From contig NZ_SSHH01000003.1 of NCBI RefSeq assembly GCF_004965515.1, forward strand, positions 214,232 through 278,231: a stretch of DNA of 64,000 nt, given 5' to 3'. This DNA comes from Alteraurantiacibacter aquimixticola (GTDB lineage Bacteria; Pseudomonadota; Alphaproteobacteria; Sphingomonadales; Sphingomonadaceae). The notes under the pieces were generated by a model. That model worked only from the letters and a program-made list of their open reading frames with translations. It was not told the DNA's origin and made no database searches. Made by a program: the position numbers and the translations under genes. Below are positions 40,582 to 48,619 of the stretch, one piece after another. Position 1 is the stretch's first letter; every line of letters starts with the position of its first letter.

Positions 40582-42150
40582 TTACTCCATCCCGCAGCTG
40601 AAGCTGCTCGCCAGCGCCGGATCGCCTTCGCCGTCATGGATGGCGACTGTGGGCCATGCGCAGAGCGGGCGCTCCATCGGATCGCGCGGCGGCGGGGGAG
40701 GACCGCCGAAGCCGCCTGCCGCCTGAACCGGCCTTGTGGCAATCATGCGGTTGGGAGCTGCCCCCGTACTCGCCCAGCTGTCGATCGTGCCCAGAGTGTC
40801 GAACTCGCTTGGTCCCTCGCCGCCGGAGCAGTGATCCATGCCCGGGGCCATGAACAGCCGCAGCTGGCTCTCGCGCTGGCTGGCGGGCAGGGCATTGTAG
40901 AGGCCGTGATGGAAGGCGAGCGTGTTGGTCGCCGGGATCAGCCCGTCATTCCAGCCATGGCTGAGCAGCAGCTTGCCGCCGCGTGCAAAGAAGGCGTCGA
41001 GGCCGGTCGACGGTACGTTGAGAATGTCGCCGCCATACTCACGTGCGAGATCGGTGTAGCTGCGGTAATCCATCGTCTTCCAGTCCCAGCCGACCTGCCC
41101 CTGGAAGACGAGATCGCGGAAATAGCTCATGGCGACGGGGAAGGGCTCCGCGCCCATGGTCAGCGCCAGCATCTGCATTTCGGAGCCGCGCGGCCAGCCG
41201 GGCAGCAGCCAGCTGCCGTCGCTCGCCCGCACACCTTCATAGATCGCCTGGACGGCCTGCACCTGCCCCGTGGACAAGCACCCTTCCGACTGGCCGGGCG
41301 CACATTGCAGGCTGGCGGGCTGGAAACCGCAGGAGAGCGGGCGGCCGACGACGCCGTCCTCAACCCCGTCCAGCGCATCGCATTGCGCGACCACCGCGCC
41401 ATGGACGAGGCCGAGCGCGGCGGGATCGAGCGAGACGCCGAAGCGCTGCGCCTGCCAGCCGATCCACATGCTCTGCGTCATCAAATCCGTCATCGGATTA
41501 GCCGGAGCCATGGCCGAAATAGAGTCGAAATCATCGGGATAGCGATGCGCCGCCATCAGCCCCTGCCGCCCGCCGGTGGAACAGGAATTCCAGAAGGACA
41601 GGTCCGGCCCGCGGCCGTAGAATTCCTCGACCACGGCCTTCGCCGCGACGGTGGTGACGTGGACCGCGCGATGGCCGAAATCGACCAGCTTTTCCGGGTG
41701 CCCGATCGCCCATTCGGCGGTCAGGCCGGTGCCGACATGGCCGGTATCGGTGGCGGCGGTGGCATAGTTGCGGGCGAGGTTGCGGCCCATCTCAGCGTAG
41801 GAGATCGAGCCTGCCCAGATGCCGTTGCCGACGCCAACATATTTGCCGTTCCAGCCCGACAGCGGCAGCCAGACCTCGCTCTTGATGTCCGAATCGTCGC
41901 TTGGCGTCAGCGTTATCCGCACGCGGCAGAATTGCGGGACATCGGCAAAGGGCGATGCGGCGACGCCCGGCGGCGGGCCGAAACCCGTGGCAGGCGCCTC
42001 GAAGGCACCGGCGGCGACCACTTCGGCCGAAGTGATCGTGCCGCCGTCCAGATCCATCGCGGCAAGGTCCTCGCAAGCCGCCATAGCGGGCGCAGAAAGT
42101 ACCAGCGCGGCGCTGGCGCTGGAAATGGCAAGAATGGTCCGGAATGTCAT
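40582..42150 (-). CDS. exported tannase/feruloyl-esterase family protein
   Basis: 522 residues from ATG 42150. Signal peptide ending LSAPAMAACEDL. Family blocks: FCRVRITLTPSDDSDIKSEV, WLPLSGWNGKYVGVGNG, ATDTGHVG, the nucleophile segment NSCSTGGRQGLM (C-S-T-G-G), and late LSHGWNDGLIPAT and APGMDHCSGGEGP with Asp and His. It hydrolyses ester bonds between aromatic acids and alcohols or sugars, for example feruloyl esters, in the periplasm. Its 3' end is 3 bp from the convergent Tat-protein gene. Confidence 0.9.
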   Translation of the reverse strand: MTFRTILAISSASAALVLSAPAMAACEDLAAMDLDGGTITSAEVVAAGAFEAPATGFGPPPGVAASPFADVPQFCRVRITLTPSDDSDIKSEVWLPLSGWNGKYVGVGNGIWAGSISYAEMGRNLARNYATAATDTGHVGTGLTAEWAIGHPEKLVDFGHRAVHVTTVAAKAVVEEFYGRGPDLSFWNSCSTGGRQGLMAAHRYPDDFDSISAMAPANPMTDLMTQSMWIGWQAQRFGVSLDPAALGLVHGAVVAQCDALDGVEDGVVGRPLSCGFQPASLQCAPGQSEGCLSTGQVQAVQAIYEGVRASDGSWLLPGWPRGSEMQMLALTMGAEPFPVAMSYFRDLVFQGQVGWDWKTMDYRSYTDLAREYGGDILNVPSTGLDAFFARGGKLLLSHGWNDGLIPATNTLAFHHGLYNALPASQRESQLRLFMAPGMDHCSGGEGPSEFDTLGTIDSWASTGAAPNRMIATRPVQAAGGFGGPPPPPRDPMERPLCAWPTVAIHDGEGDPALASSFSCGME

Positions 42151-42257
42151 GTGATCCTCCCCTTTGTCCGCCATCTTACGCGAGGCGGGCGCGGCGAAAA
42201 GCGGCAATGGGTGATGGTCCAAGAACCGCGTTGGAATGTGCAAGTGGTGCGGGCAGA

Positions 42258-42755
42258 TCAGCGCTTGATGATCAGGCTGTCGGGGCGCTTCCTCGGCTTC
42301 CATTCGCCATGGCCGGGGAAGCGCTGAAGCACCTCGCCATCCCACAGCCGCACGATGCGGCGATGGAAGCGCCACTTGCCGTCCGCGCCCTTCACCGCGT
42401 GATCGTCATACCAGCCGCAGAAGCGCAGTTCGTAAGGCGGCTCGTCATGGCATTCGGTGACGAAGGCGAAGCTCTTCAGCTTCACCGATCCATCCTCCTG
42501 CGGGAAGTATTTCGTCTGCGTCACATGATGCTGGCGGCCGGGGAAGCCGGGGGCATTGGCGTAATGGGCCATCAGGCCGCGAATCCCATCATGCCCCTCC
42601 CAGATATCGGGATCCTCGAACACTTCCTCGCTCATCACGCAGTCTTCGGTGAAGCAAGTGACCAGCGTTTCGACATCGCCCGTGTCGAGCGCCCAGCCAT
42701 AGTCGGCGATCAGGTCCTGCAGACCAAGGCGGTCCTCGATGGAAATTTGCGGCAA
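42258..42755 (-). CDS. SnoaL-like domain protein
   Basis: 165 residues from a TTG at 42755, preceded by GAGGAGAGAGAAC; the longer reading from GTG 42791 would run into the operator. SnoaL_4 fold: LGLQDLIADYGWALDTGDVE, FTEDCVMSEEVFEDPDIWEG, GRQHHVTQTKYF, then WRFHRRIVRLWDGEVLQRFPG. Related to ring-hydroxylating dioxygenase beta-subunit-like NTF2 proteins. Divergent from the NmrA gene. Confidence 0.78.
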   Translation of the reverse strand: MPQISIEDRLGLQDLIADYGWALDTGDVETLVTCFTEDCVMSEEVFEDPDIWEGHDGIRGLMAHYANAPGFPGRQHHVTQTKYFPQEDGSVKLKSFAFVTECHDEPPYELRFCGWYDDHAVKGADGKWRFHRRIVRLWDGEVLQRFPGHGEWKPRKRPDSLIIKR

Positions 42756-42785
42756 GTTCTCTCTCCTCTCAGGTTGCCACAACCG

Positions 42786-42797
42786 TAACACTCGTTA
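42786..42797. promoter_or_regulatory. operator-like TAACACTCGTTA
   Basis: Fourth, weaker copy of the TAAC-N4-GTTA motif, in the divergent region between the SnoaL-like gene (start 42755) and the NmrA gene (start 42827). Confidence 0.5.
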
Positions 42798-42826
42798 ATA
42801 TCGCCTGCCAAGAAGGAGAGGGCAGT

Positions 42827-43741
42827 TTGGGCAAGATCATCGTCACCGGCGCGTCGGGAAATTTCGGGCGCGCAGCAGCCGAGCAATTGCTGCAGAAGGT
42901 CGCACCGCAAGATGTGGTGTGCCTGACCCGCTCGCCCGAAAAGCTGGCAGACCTCGCCTCCAAGGGCGCCGTGGTGCGGCAGGCCGATTTCGACGATCCG
43001 GAGAGCCTCGTCAAAGCGATGGAAGGCGGGGAGAAGATGCTACTCATCTCCACCCTGCGCGTTGGCACCCGCGTGGAGCAGCACCGCAACGCGGTGGAGG
43101 CCGCTGTCGCCAATGGCGTGAAGCACATCGTCTATACCTCGGTGATCGGCGGCGGGCTGGAGGACCATCCGGGCGTCGAGCAGACCGACCACTACGATAC
43201 CGAACAGATCATCAAGGCGAGCGGCGCGGACTACACCTTCCTGCGTAACAGCCTCTATGCCGATGCCGTGGCGACTGCGATGGCGATCCCGGCTTTGCAG
43301 GCGGGCAGCAAGCCCGACAATGCGGGGCACGGCAAGGTCGCCATGGTTGCGCGCGAGGATTGCGTGAATATCGCGGTCGCAGTGCTGACGCAGGATGGCC
43401 ATGCCAACAAGGCCTATGACGTGACGGGACCGGAACTCGTCTCCATCCCGGAGGCTGTTGCGATGATCTCCGAAATGGCAGGAAAGCCCATCGACCTCCA
43501 GCATGTCGATGACGAGGGCATGTATCAGTATTTCGATTCGCTCGGCGTTCCGCGCAAGGCATCGGACGTGGTGCCCGACGGACCGATTCCGTGGGCGAGC
43601 GAAGGCATGGTGACTTTCGGCCAGTCGATCCGCGAAGGCTATTTCGATGTGCAGTCCGACGATGTCGAGCGCATCACCGGCAAGAGACCGCGCAGTCTAA
43701 AATCGGTGCTGGAGCAATATAAGGGAGCATGGCCGGCATGA
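42827..43741 (+). CDS. NmrA/atypical SDR family NAD(P)-binding protein
   Basis: 304 residues from TTG 42827 with AAGGAGAGGGCAG upstream. Rossmann motif VTGASGNFGRAAAEQLL, then RSPEKLADLASKGAVVRQAD and VYTSVIGGGLEDHPG, as in QOR2/NmrA-type proteins. Many of these are quinone or aromatic-ketone oxidoreductases or redox sensors. Its TGA overlaps the ATG of the PQQ dehydrogenase, so the two are coupled. Confidence 0.85.
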   Translation: MGKIIVTGASGNFGRAAAEQLLQKVAPQDVVCLTRSPEKLADLASKGAVVRQADFDDPESLVKAMEGGEKMLLISTLRVGTRVEQHRNAVEAAVANGVKHIVYTSVIGGGLEDHPGVEQTDHYDTEQIIKASGADYTFLRNSLYADAVATAMAIPALQAGSKPDNAGHGKVAMVAREDCVNIAVAVLTQDGHANKAYDVTGPELVSIPEAVAMISEMAGKPIDLQHVDDEGMYQYFDSLGVPRKASDVVPDGPIPWASEGMVTFGQSIREGYFDVQSDDVERITGKRPRSLKSVLEQYKGAWPA

Positions 43742-45939
43742 TCGCGCGCATCTCAATCGCATTCGCCGCCGCATTGGCGCTCGCCGCCTGCGGCGAGGAC
43801 GTGCCCGAAGTCGATACCTCGATCTACGGCGCGGGCGAGAACTGGGACAATCCCGGCGGCGACTGGGCGGAAAGCCACTTCTCGCGGCTGGAAGGCATCA
43901 ATGCGGACAATGTCGCCGAACTAGGGCTGGCATGGGAATATGATCTCGGCTCCGCTCGCGTGCAGGAGGCAACGCCCGTCGTCATCGACGGGGTGATGTT
44001 TACCTCTGGTGTGCTCGGCAAGGTCTATGCGCTCAACGCTGCGACGGGGGAGGAGCTGTGGACCTTCACCCCTGAAATGGACATGCAGATCGCCCGCTCG
44101 ATCTGCTGCGACTGGGCCAATCGCGGTATTGCGGTTTCGCAAGGCAAGGTGATCGTCGGCGCGGCTGACGGCATGCTCTATGCGCTTAATGCCGAGAGTG
44201 GCGCCGTGGAATGGTCGGTCGACACGATCATCGATCATGGCCGCGGCTATACTTCCACCGGAGCACCGGAACTCGCCGGAAACCTGGTGGTGATCGGCAA
44301 TGCTGGCGCGGAATATGACACGCGCGGCTATGTCACCGCCTATCACGTCGACGATGGCGAGGAGGCGTGGCGCTTCTTCACCATCCCGCACGATCCGGCC
44401 GAGGGCGCTCAGGAGCATGCGGAGCTCGACGCGGCGCTGGAGACCTGGAGCGAGGAGACTCGCTGGGATATCGGCGGCGGCGGCACGGTTTGGGATGCCA
44501 TCACCTATGACCCGACCTTCGACCAGGTGATCATCGGTACCGGCAATGGCGGCCCCTATCCGCAGGCGATCCGTTCGCCCGGCGGCGGGGACAATCTCTA
44601 CCTGAACTCGCTGGTCGCGCTCGACCGCGAGAGCGGGGAGATGAACTGGTATCTGCAGGAAACGCCTCAGGACAATTGGGACCTTACCGCGACCCAGCCC
44701 ATGCTGCTGGCGGACATGGAAGTGGATGGCGAGCAGCGCCCCGTCATCATGCACACGCCGAAGAACGGCTTCTTTTTCGTGATCGACCGCGAGACGGGCA
44801 AGGCGCTTGCCGCCAATCCGATCGTGCGCACGAACTGGGCCGATGGCTGGGACCTCGAAGCTGGTCGCCCGAACATGACGCTGGAGACGTCGGACTACAC
44901 CAATGGTCCGCAGATCGTCTTCCCCGGATCGCCCGGCGCGCGGAACTGGTATCCGGCGGCATACGACCCCACGCGTAACAGCTATTTCGCGCATGTCCTC
45001 GACATGGGGAATTTGCTGTGGCTGCCGGGGCCTGTCGACAATGTGGAGCGGCAGGAGAAATTCCTCAATGCCGGTGCCGCCATCCTCTTCACGCCCGACC
45101 TTGAGGCTGCCGTGCCCACCCTGCCGCCTCCGGTGCGTGAGGCGGTGGAGAACCACCCGCAGTGGCAATGGGTGAAGGACCAGCCTTTCAAGAGCGAGCT
45201 GCGCGCGATCGACCCGATGACGGGCGAGACCAAGTGGGCGGTGGAATCGCTCGGCTGGCAGGACCGCCACGGCGCGCTCGCGACCAAGAGCGGGCTGGTC
45301 TTCCACGGCAACCTTGCCGGACAGCTCTTCGCGCGCGACAGCGATACAGGCGAGGAGCTCTGGCGGATTGACACCGGCTCCTCAATCATGGCCGCGCCGA
45401 TGACCTACTCGGTCGACGGCGTGCAATATGTCGCCGTGGCGACCGGCTGGGGCGGCGGCGGCTGGGGCTTCGTGCCTGGCTATGCAGCGGCCTATCACAA
45501 GGGCAATCGCAACCGCCTGCTGGTGTTCCGTCTGGGTGGCGGCGAAGTGCCGATCCCTGATGACCTGCCTGCCTTGCAGCCTGCCGACGAACCGCCCGCG
45601 CAATATGAAGACGCGACGCCCGAGATGATCGCCATGGGTAGCGGGTTGTTCACCGCGAATTGCAGTATCTGCCATTCGAACCAGCCGCGCGCTCCGCTGC
45701 CGGACCTCAGGCGCATGAACAGCGGCGTGCACGGTGCTTTCCAGCAGATCGTGCTGGAAGGCCTGCTCGTGCCCAATGGCATGCCGCGCTGGGATGACCG
45801 GCTGAACGAAGATCAGGTCAAGGCCATCCATGCCTTCCTGATCGACAGCCAACAAAGCCTGCGCGCCCGCGAACTCGAACTGCAGCGCCGCGGCCTGCCG
45901 CTCGACACGCAGTCGCTCACAATCCTGTCCAATTACTGA
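43738..45939 (+). CDS. PQQ-dependent quinohaemoprotein alcohol dehydrogenase, lipoprotein
   Basis: 733 residues from ATG 43738 (ATGA overlap, AAGGGAG 10 nt upstream). Lipoprotein signal IAFAAALALAAC. Eight-bladed propeller with tryptophan-docking repeats (ALNAATGEELWTF, AIDPMTGETKWAV, RDSDTGEELWRIDTGS), the vicinal Cys pair in RSICCDWANRG, and a C-terminal cytochrome c domain (CSICHSNQPRAPLPD). Type II quinohaemoproteins oxidise primary or aromatic alcohols in the periplasm and pass electrons to cytochrome c. Calcium or lanthanide preference cannot be called from what I checked. An aldehyde dehydrogenase follows by 27 bp. Confidence 0.9.
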   Translation: MIARISIAFAAALALAACGEDVPEVDTSIYGAGENWDNPGGDWAESHFSRLEGINADNVAELGLAWEYDLGSARVQEATPVVIDGVMFTSGVLGKVYALNAATGEELWTFTPEMDMQIARSICCDWANRGIAVSQGKVIVGAADGMLYALNAESGAVEWSVDTIIDHGRGYTSTGAPELAGNLVVIGNAGAEYDTRGYVTAYHVDDGEEAWRFFTIPHDPAEGAQEHAELDAALETWSEETRWDIGGGGTVWDAITYDPTFDQVIIGTGNGGPYPQAIRSPGGGDNLYLNSLVALDRESGEMNWYLQETPQDNWDLTATQPMLLADMEVDGEQRPVIMHTPKNGFFFVIDRETGKALAANPIVRTNWADGWDLEAGRPNMTLETSDYTNGPQIVFPGSPGARNWYPAAYDPTRNSYFAHVLDMGNLLWLPGPVDNVERQEKFLNAGAAILFTPDLEAAVPTLPPPVREAVENHPQWQWVKDQPFKSELRAIDPMTGETKWAVESLGWQDRHGALATKSGLVFHGNLAGQLFARDSDTGEELWRIDTGSSIMAAPMTYSVDGVQYVAVATGWGGGGWGFVPGYAAAYHKGNRNRLLVFRLGGGEVPIPDDLPALQPADEPPAQYEDATPEMIAMGSGLFTANCSICHSNQPRAPLPDLRRMNSGVHGAFQQIVLEGLLVPNGMPRWDDRLNEDQVKAIHAFLIDSQQSLRARELELQRRGLPLDTQSLTILSNY

Positions 45940-45966
45940 TAGAATTCCCTGAAGAGGAGAGACCCG

Positions 45967-47433
45967 ATGACCCCCGAAGGCGTGAACATCAAGCACCCCG
46001 ACAAGCTGTTTATCGGCGGCGAATGGGTCGCCCCGCATGGTACCGACACGATCGAGGTGGAGAACCCGGCGGACGAGGAAATCGTTGCCCGCGTCGCCCA
46101 TGCCGACAATGTGGACATGGACCGCGCCGTCGCCGCCGCGCGTGAGGCGTTCGACAACGGACCCTGGCCGCGCACGCCCCCGCTAGAGAGGATGGCGAAG
46201 CTGATGCAGTTCGTCGACCAGCTCGAACCGCGTGCGCCGGAACTCGCCAAGGCATGGACCGCGCAGATCGGTGGCCTCGCCACGGCGGCAGGGCCGATGC
46301 ATGCCGGTTCGGTTGCGGGCCTGCGCGGCATCGCTTCGCTGGGTGAGCGCTTCCAGTGGGAAGAACGCCGCCCCGGCATGGCGGTCGATACCGTATGCAT
46401 CGTGCGCGAACCGGTTGGCGTTGTCGCCGCGATCGCGCCGTGGAACGGGCCTTTCGCCATCATGGCCAACAAGGTCTTCTACTCGCTGATCGCAGGCTGC
46501 ACCGTGATCATGAAGCCTTCGCCCGAAACTCCGCTGGAGGCCTTCATCATTGCCGAGGCGGCGGAAGCTGCAGGCATGCCTCCTGGCACGGTGAACCTCG
46601 TTCCCGCCGATCGCGAGGCGGCGGATCACCTGATCCATTCAAAGCTCATCGACAAGGTTACCTTCACCGGCTCCTCGGCGGCAGGCGCGCATATCGCGAG
46701 CGTCTGCGGTGCCAACATGACCCGCGCGACTTTCGAGCTGGGCGGTAAGTCGGCCGCGATCATCCGCGACGATTTCCCGACCGAGGCGGCCGCCGGCATT
46801 CTCGGCAATACGATTACCGTGATGAGCGGACAGGTCTGCGCCATGCTCAGCCGCGCCATCGTGCCCAAGGCGCGCCATGACGAGCTGGCCGAGGCCATCG
46901 CCGGCGTGATGAAGGGCGTGAAGATCGGCCATCCGACCGATCCTGAAAGCCAGCTTGGTCCGCTTGCCATGCGTCGCCAGCGTGACCGCGTGGAGATGTA
47001 TATCGAGGAAGGCAAGAAGTCCGGCGCGGACCTCATCACCGGCGGCCAGCGCCCGGCGCATATGAACAAGGGCTATTATATCGAGCCCACTCTGTTCGCG
47101 AACGTCGATAACCAGAGCCGCATCGCGCAGGAGGAGATCTTCGGTCCCGTCCTGTGCCTGATCCCGGCGGAGGATGAAGCCGACGCGATCCGCATCGCGA
47201 ATGAGTCCGATTTCGGCCTCAATGGCAGCGTCTTCACCAATGATCCGCAGGCCGCCTATGACATCGCCCGCCAGATCCGCACCGGCGTGGTCGGCCAGAA
47301 CGGCATGCGCATGGAATGGACAGCGCCTTTCGGCGGCTACAAGAAGTCCGGCATCGGCCGCGAAGGCGGGGATGAAGGCTTGTGGGGTTATCTGGAGACC
47401 AAGACTATCCTCTTGGATGGCGCCCCAGCCTGA
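45967..47433 (+). CDS. NAD(P)-dependent aldehyde dehydrogenase
   Basis: 488 residues, normal ALDH length. PWNGPFAIMANKVFYSL, VTFTGSSAAGAHIA, catalytic Glu in ATFELGGKSAAI and Cys in MSGQVCAMLSRAI; C-terminal APFGGYKKSGIGREGG. It would oxidise the aldehyde produced by the preceding PQQ enzyme, though the two are in different compartments unless the aldehyde enters the cell. AGAGGAGAGACC precedes the ATG. Confidence 0.92.
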   Translation: MTPEGVNIKHPDKLFIGGEWVAPHGTDTIEVENPADEEIVARVAHADNVDMDRAVAAAREAFDNGPWPRTPPLERMAKLMQFVDQLEPRAPELAKAWTAQIGGLATAAGPMHAGSVAGLRGIASLGERFQWEERRPGMAVDTVCIVREPVGVVAAIAPWNGPFAIMANKVFYSLIAGCTVIMKPSPETPLEAFIIAEAAEAAGMPPGTVNLVPADREAADHLIHSKLIDKVTFTGSSAAGAHIASVCGANMTRATFELGGKSAAIIRDDFPTEAAAGILGNTITVMSGQVCAMLSRAIVPKARHDELAEAIAGVMKGVKIGHPTDPESQLGPLAMRRQRDRVEMYIEEGKKSGADLITGGQRPAHMNKGYYIEPTLFANVDNQSRIAQEEIFGPVLCLIPAEDEADAIRIANESDFGLNGSVFTNDPQAAYDIARQIRTGVVGQNGMRMEWTAPFGGYKKSGIGREGGDEGLWGYLETKTILLDGAPA

Positions 47434-47644
47434 ACATTTCAGCGCACAAATTTGAAATAATCGGCACCCGCATTGTAATTTTGCGGGTGTCGTATTATAT
47501 GAGCCTTGTCCAACGTCGTTCGCGACAGGAAATGGCCGCCTGAAAATACGTTTTCGCGCCATCATTTCCAAATTGAACATCACTTGCATGCCGCGCCCCT
47601 GATTGCGCGGCGCGCAGCATATTATTTTGAATGAGAGGTACGTT

Positions 47645-47911
47645 TTGGCGAAGGAAGAACTGCTTACAGTCGAAGGCGAGATCGAAGAGGTCCTGCCCGA
47701 CGGCCGTTTCCGCGTTCTCCTCGACAATAACCACCGTCTCATCGCCTATACCGCCGGCAAGATGCGCCGCTTCCGTATCCGTACGGTCGCAGGGGACAGG
47801 GTACACGTCGAAATGACGCCCTATGACCTGTCGAAAGGCCGCATCGTCTATCGCGAGAAAACGCCGGGGCAGGGCCCGGGCGGACCACGCGGCCGGGGGT
47901 TCAGGCGCTAG
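47645..47911 (+). CDS. infA: translation initiation factor IF-1-like protein with Gly/Arg-rich tail
   Basis: 88 residues from TTG 47645 (GAGAGGTACGTT upstream). S1/OB fold like IF-1: [60 protein letters not shown]. Canonical IF-1 is 72 residues and ends ...GRITYR; this one continues with [16 protein letters not shown]. It differs from the typical sphingomonad IF-1 at many positions, so I take it as a second infA-type gene. The 211-bp upstream region (47434-47644) has a CACCCGC / GCGGGTG hairpin near 47466-47490; no gene seen there. Confidence 0.8.
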   Translation: MAKEELLTVEGEIEEVLPDGRFRVLLDNNHRLIAYTAGKMRRFRIRTVAGDRVHVEMTPYDLSKGRIVYREKTPGQGPGGPRGRGFRR

Positions 47912-47957
47912 AATACAGACGGGTGCAGCAAAGGCTGACGCCCGCAAGAGGATAAGA

Positions 47958-48107
47958 ATGAATACCGTAAGTATGGCGCATCAACCGCGCCGCGTGCTCG
48001 GCCTCAATTTCGGTGGCCCCAAGCACAAGCGCGCATCCGCCAAGGATACCGCGCCCATCCTCAGCCCCGTGCAACTGCGACAGCTTGTCGCCGCCATGGT
48101 GGACTGA
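47958..48107 (+). CDS. small basic protein, 49 aa, unknown
   Basis: Begins MNTVSMAHQPRRVLG with AAGAGGATAAGA upstream; contains LNFGGPKHKRASAKD and ends SPVQLRQLVAAMVD. It lies 46 bp after the IF-1-like gene and immediately before a terminator, so it is likely cotranscribed with it. No family recognised. Confidence 0.55.
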   Translation: MNTVSMAHQPRRVLGLNFGGPKHKRASAKDTAPILSPVQLRQLVAAMVD

Positions 48108-48115
48108 GACGAGAG

Positions 48116-48150
48116 AAAGGCGGCCCTCCCGCGAAGGAGTGCCGCCTTTT
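48116..48150 (+). terminator. intrinsic terminator after the IF-1-like operon
   Basis: AAAGGCGGC / GCCGCCTTTT arms around a 15-nt loop. It begins 9 bp after the 49-aa gene and precedes a convergent lipoprotein gene. Confidence 0.85.
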
Positions 48151-48165
48151 GCATTTCCGAGCCGA

Positions 48166-48579
48166 TTATTCCGCAGGCGTCACCGTGACTTCGGTGCCGT
48201 CTTCCAACGTCAGCGTGCGTGATCCGTCTTCGGCAGCGGGGCTGACGGTGTAGCAGGTCGCGCCTTCCTCGCCGCCCGAGTCCCAGCAGGTGGTGCCGTC
48301 ATCGCTCAGCGCCCACAGCCCTTCGATCACCTCGCCACTGCCCAGTTCGGTGGTGAAGCTGCCATCCTCGCGATTGGTGGTGACGGCGGTGGAGCCATCG
48401 GCATAGGTGACGTTCCACGTGCCGATATGCTCGTCGAAAGTCACCGCGCTGGTTGCCTGGACCGGGCCTTCCGCTGCAATTTCGGCTGTCGCATCGGCAT
48501 CTTCGCCCGTTTCCTGCGTGCAGGCGGCCAGCAGGGTGAGTGCGCTGGCGGCGGCGATAATCAGTCTCATGCCATCCAT
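48166..48579 (-). CDS. small lipoprotein, unknown
   Basis: 137 residues. Start ATG 48579 has GAGG 5 nt upstream; the second ATG at 48570 is possible. Lipoprotein signal IIAAASALTLLAACTQE. The mature part is acidic and rich in Thr/Gly/Asp beta strands (GTWNVTYADGSTAVT, GSFTTELGSG, TLTLEDGTEVTVTPAE) with two Cys (TTCWDSG, ATCYTV) that may form a disulphide. No known domain. Confidence 0.7.
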   Translation of the reverse strand: MDGMRLIIAAASALTLLAACTQETGEDADATAEIAAEGPVQATSAVTFDEHIGTWNVTYADGSTAVTTNREDGSFTTELGSGEVIEGLWALSDDGTTCWDSGGEEGATCYTVSPAAEDGSRTLTLEDGTEVTVTPAE

Positions 48580-48619
48580 TCCTCAAATCCCGTGTTTCGC
48601 TGCGATTCCCAGTCCGGTT

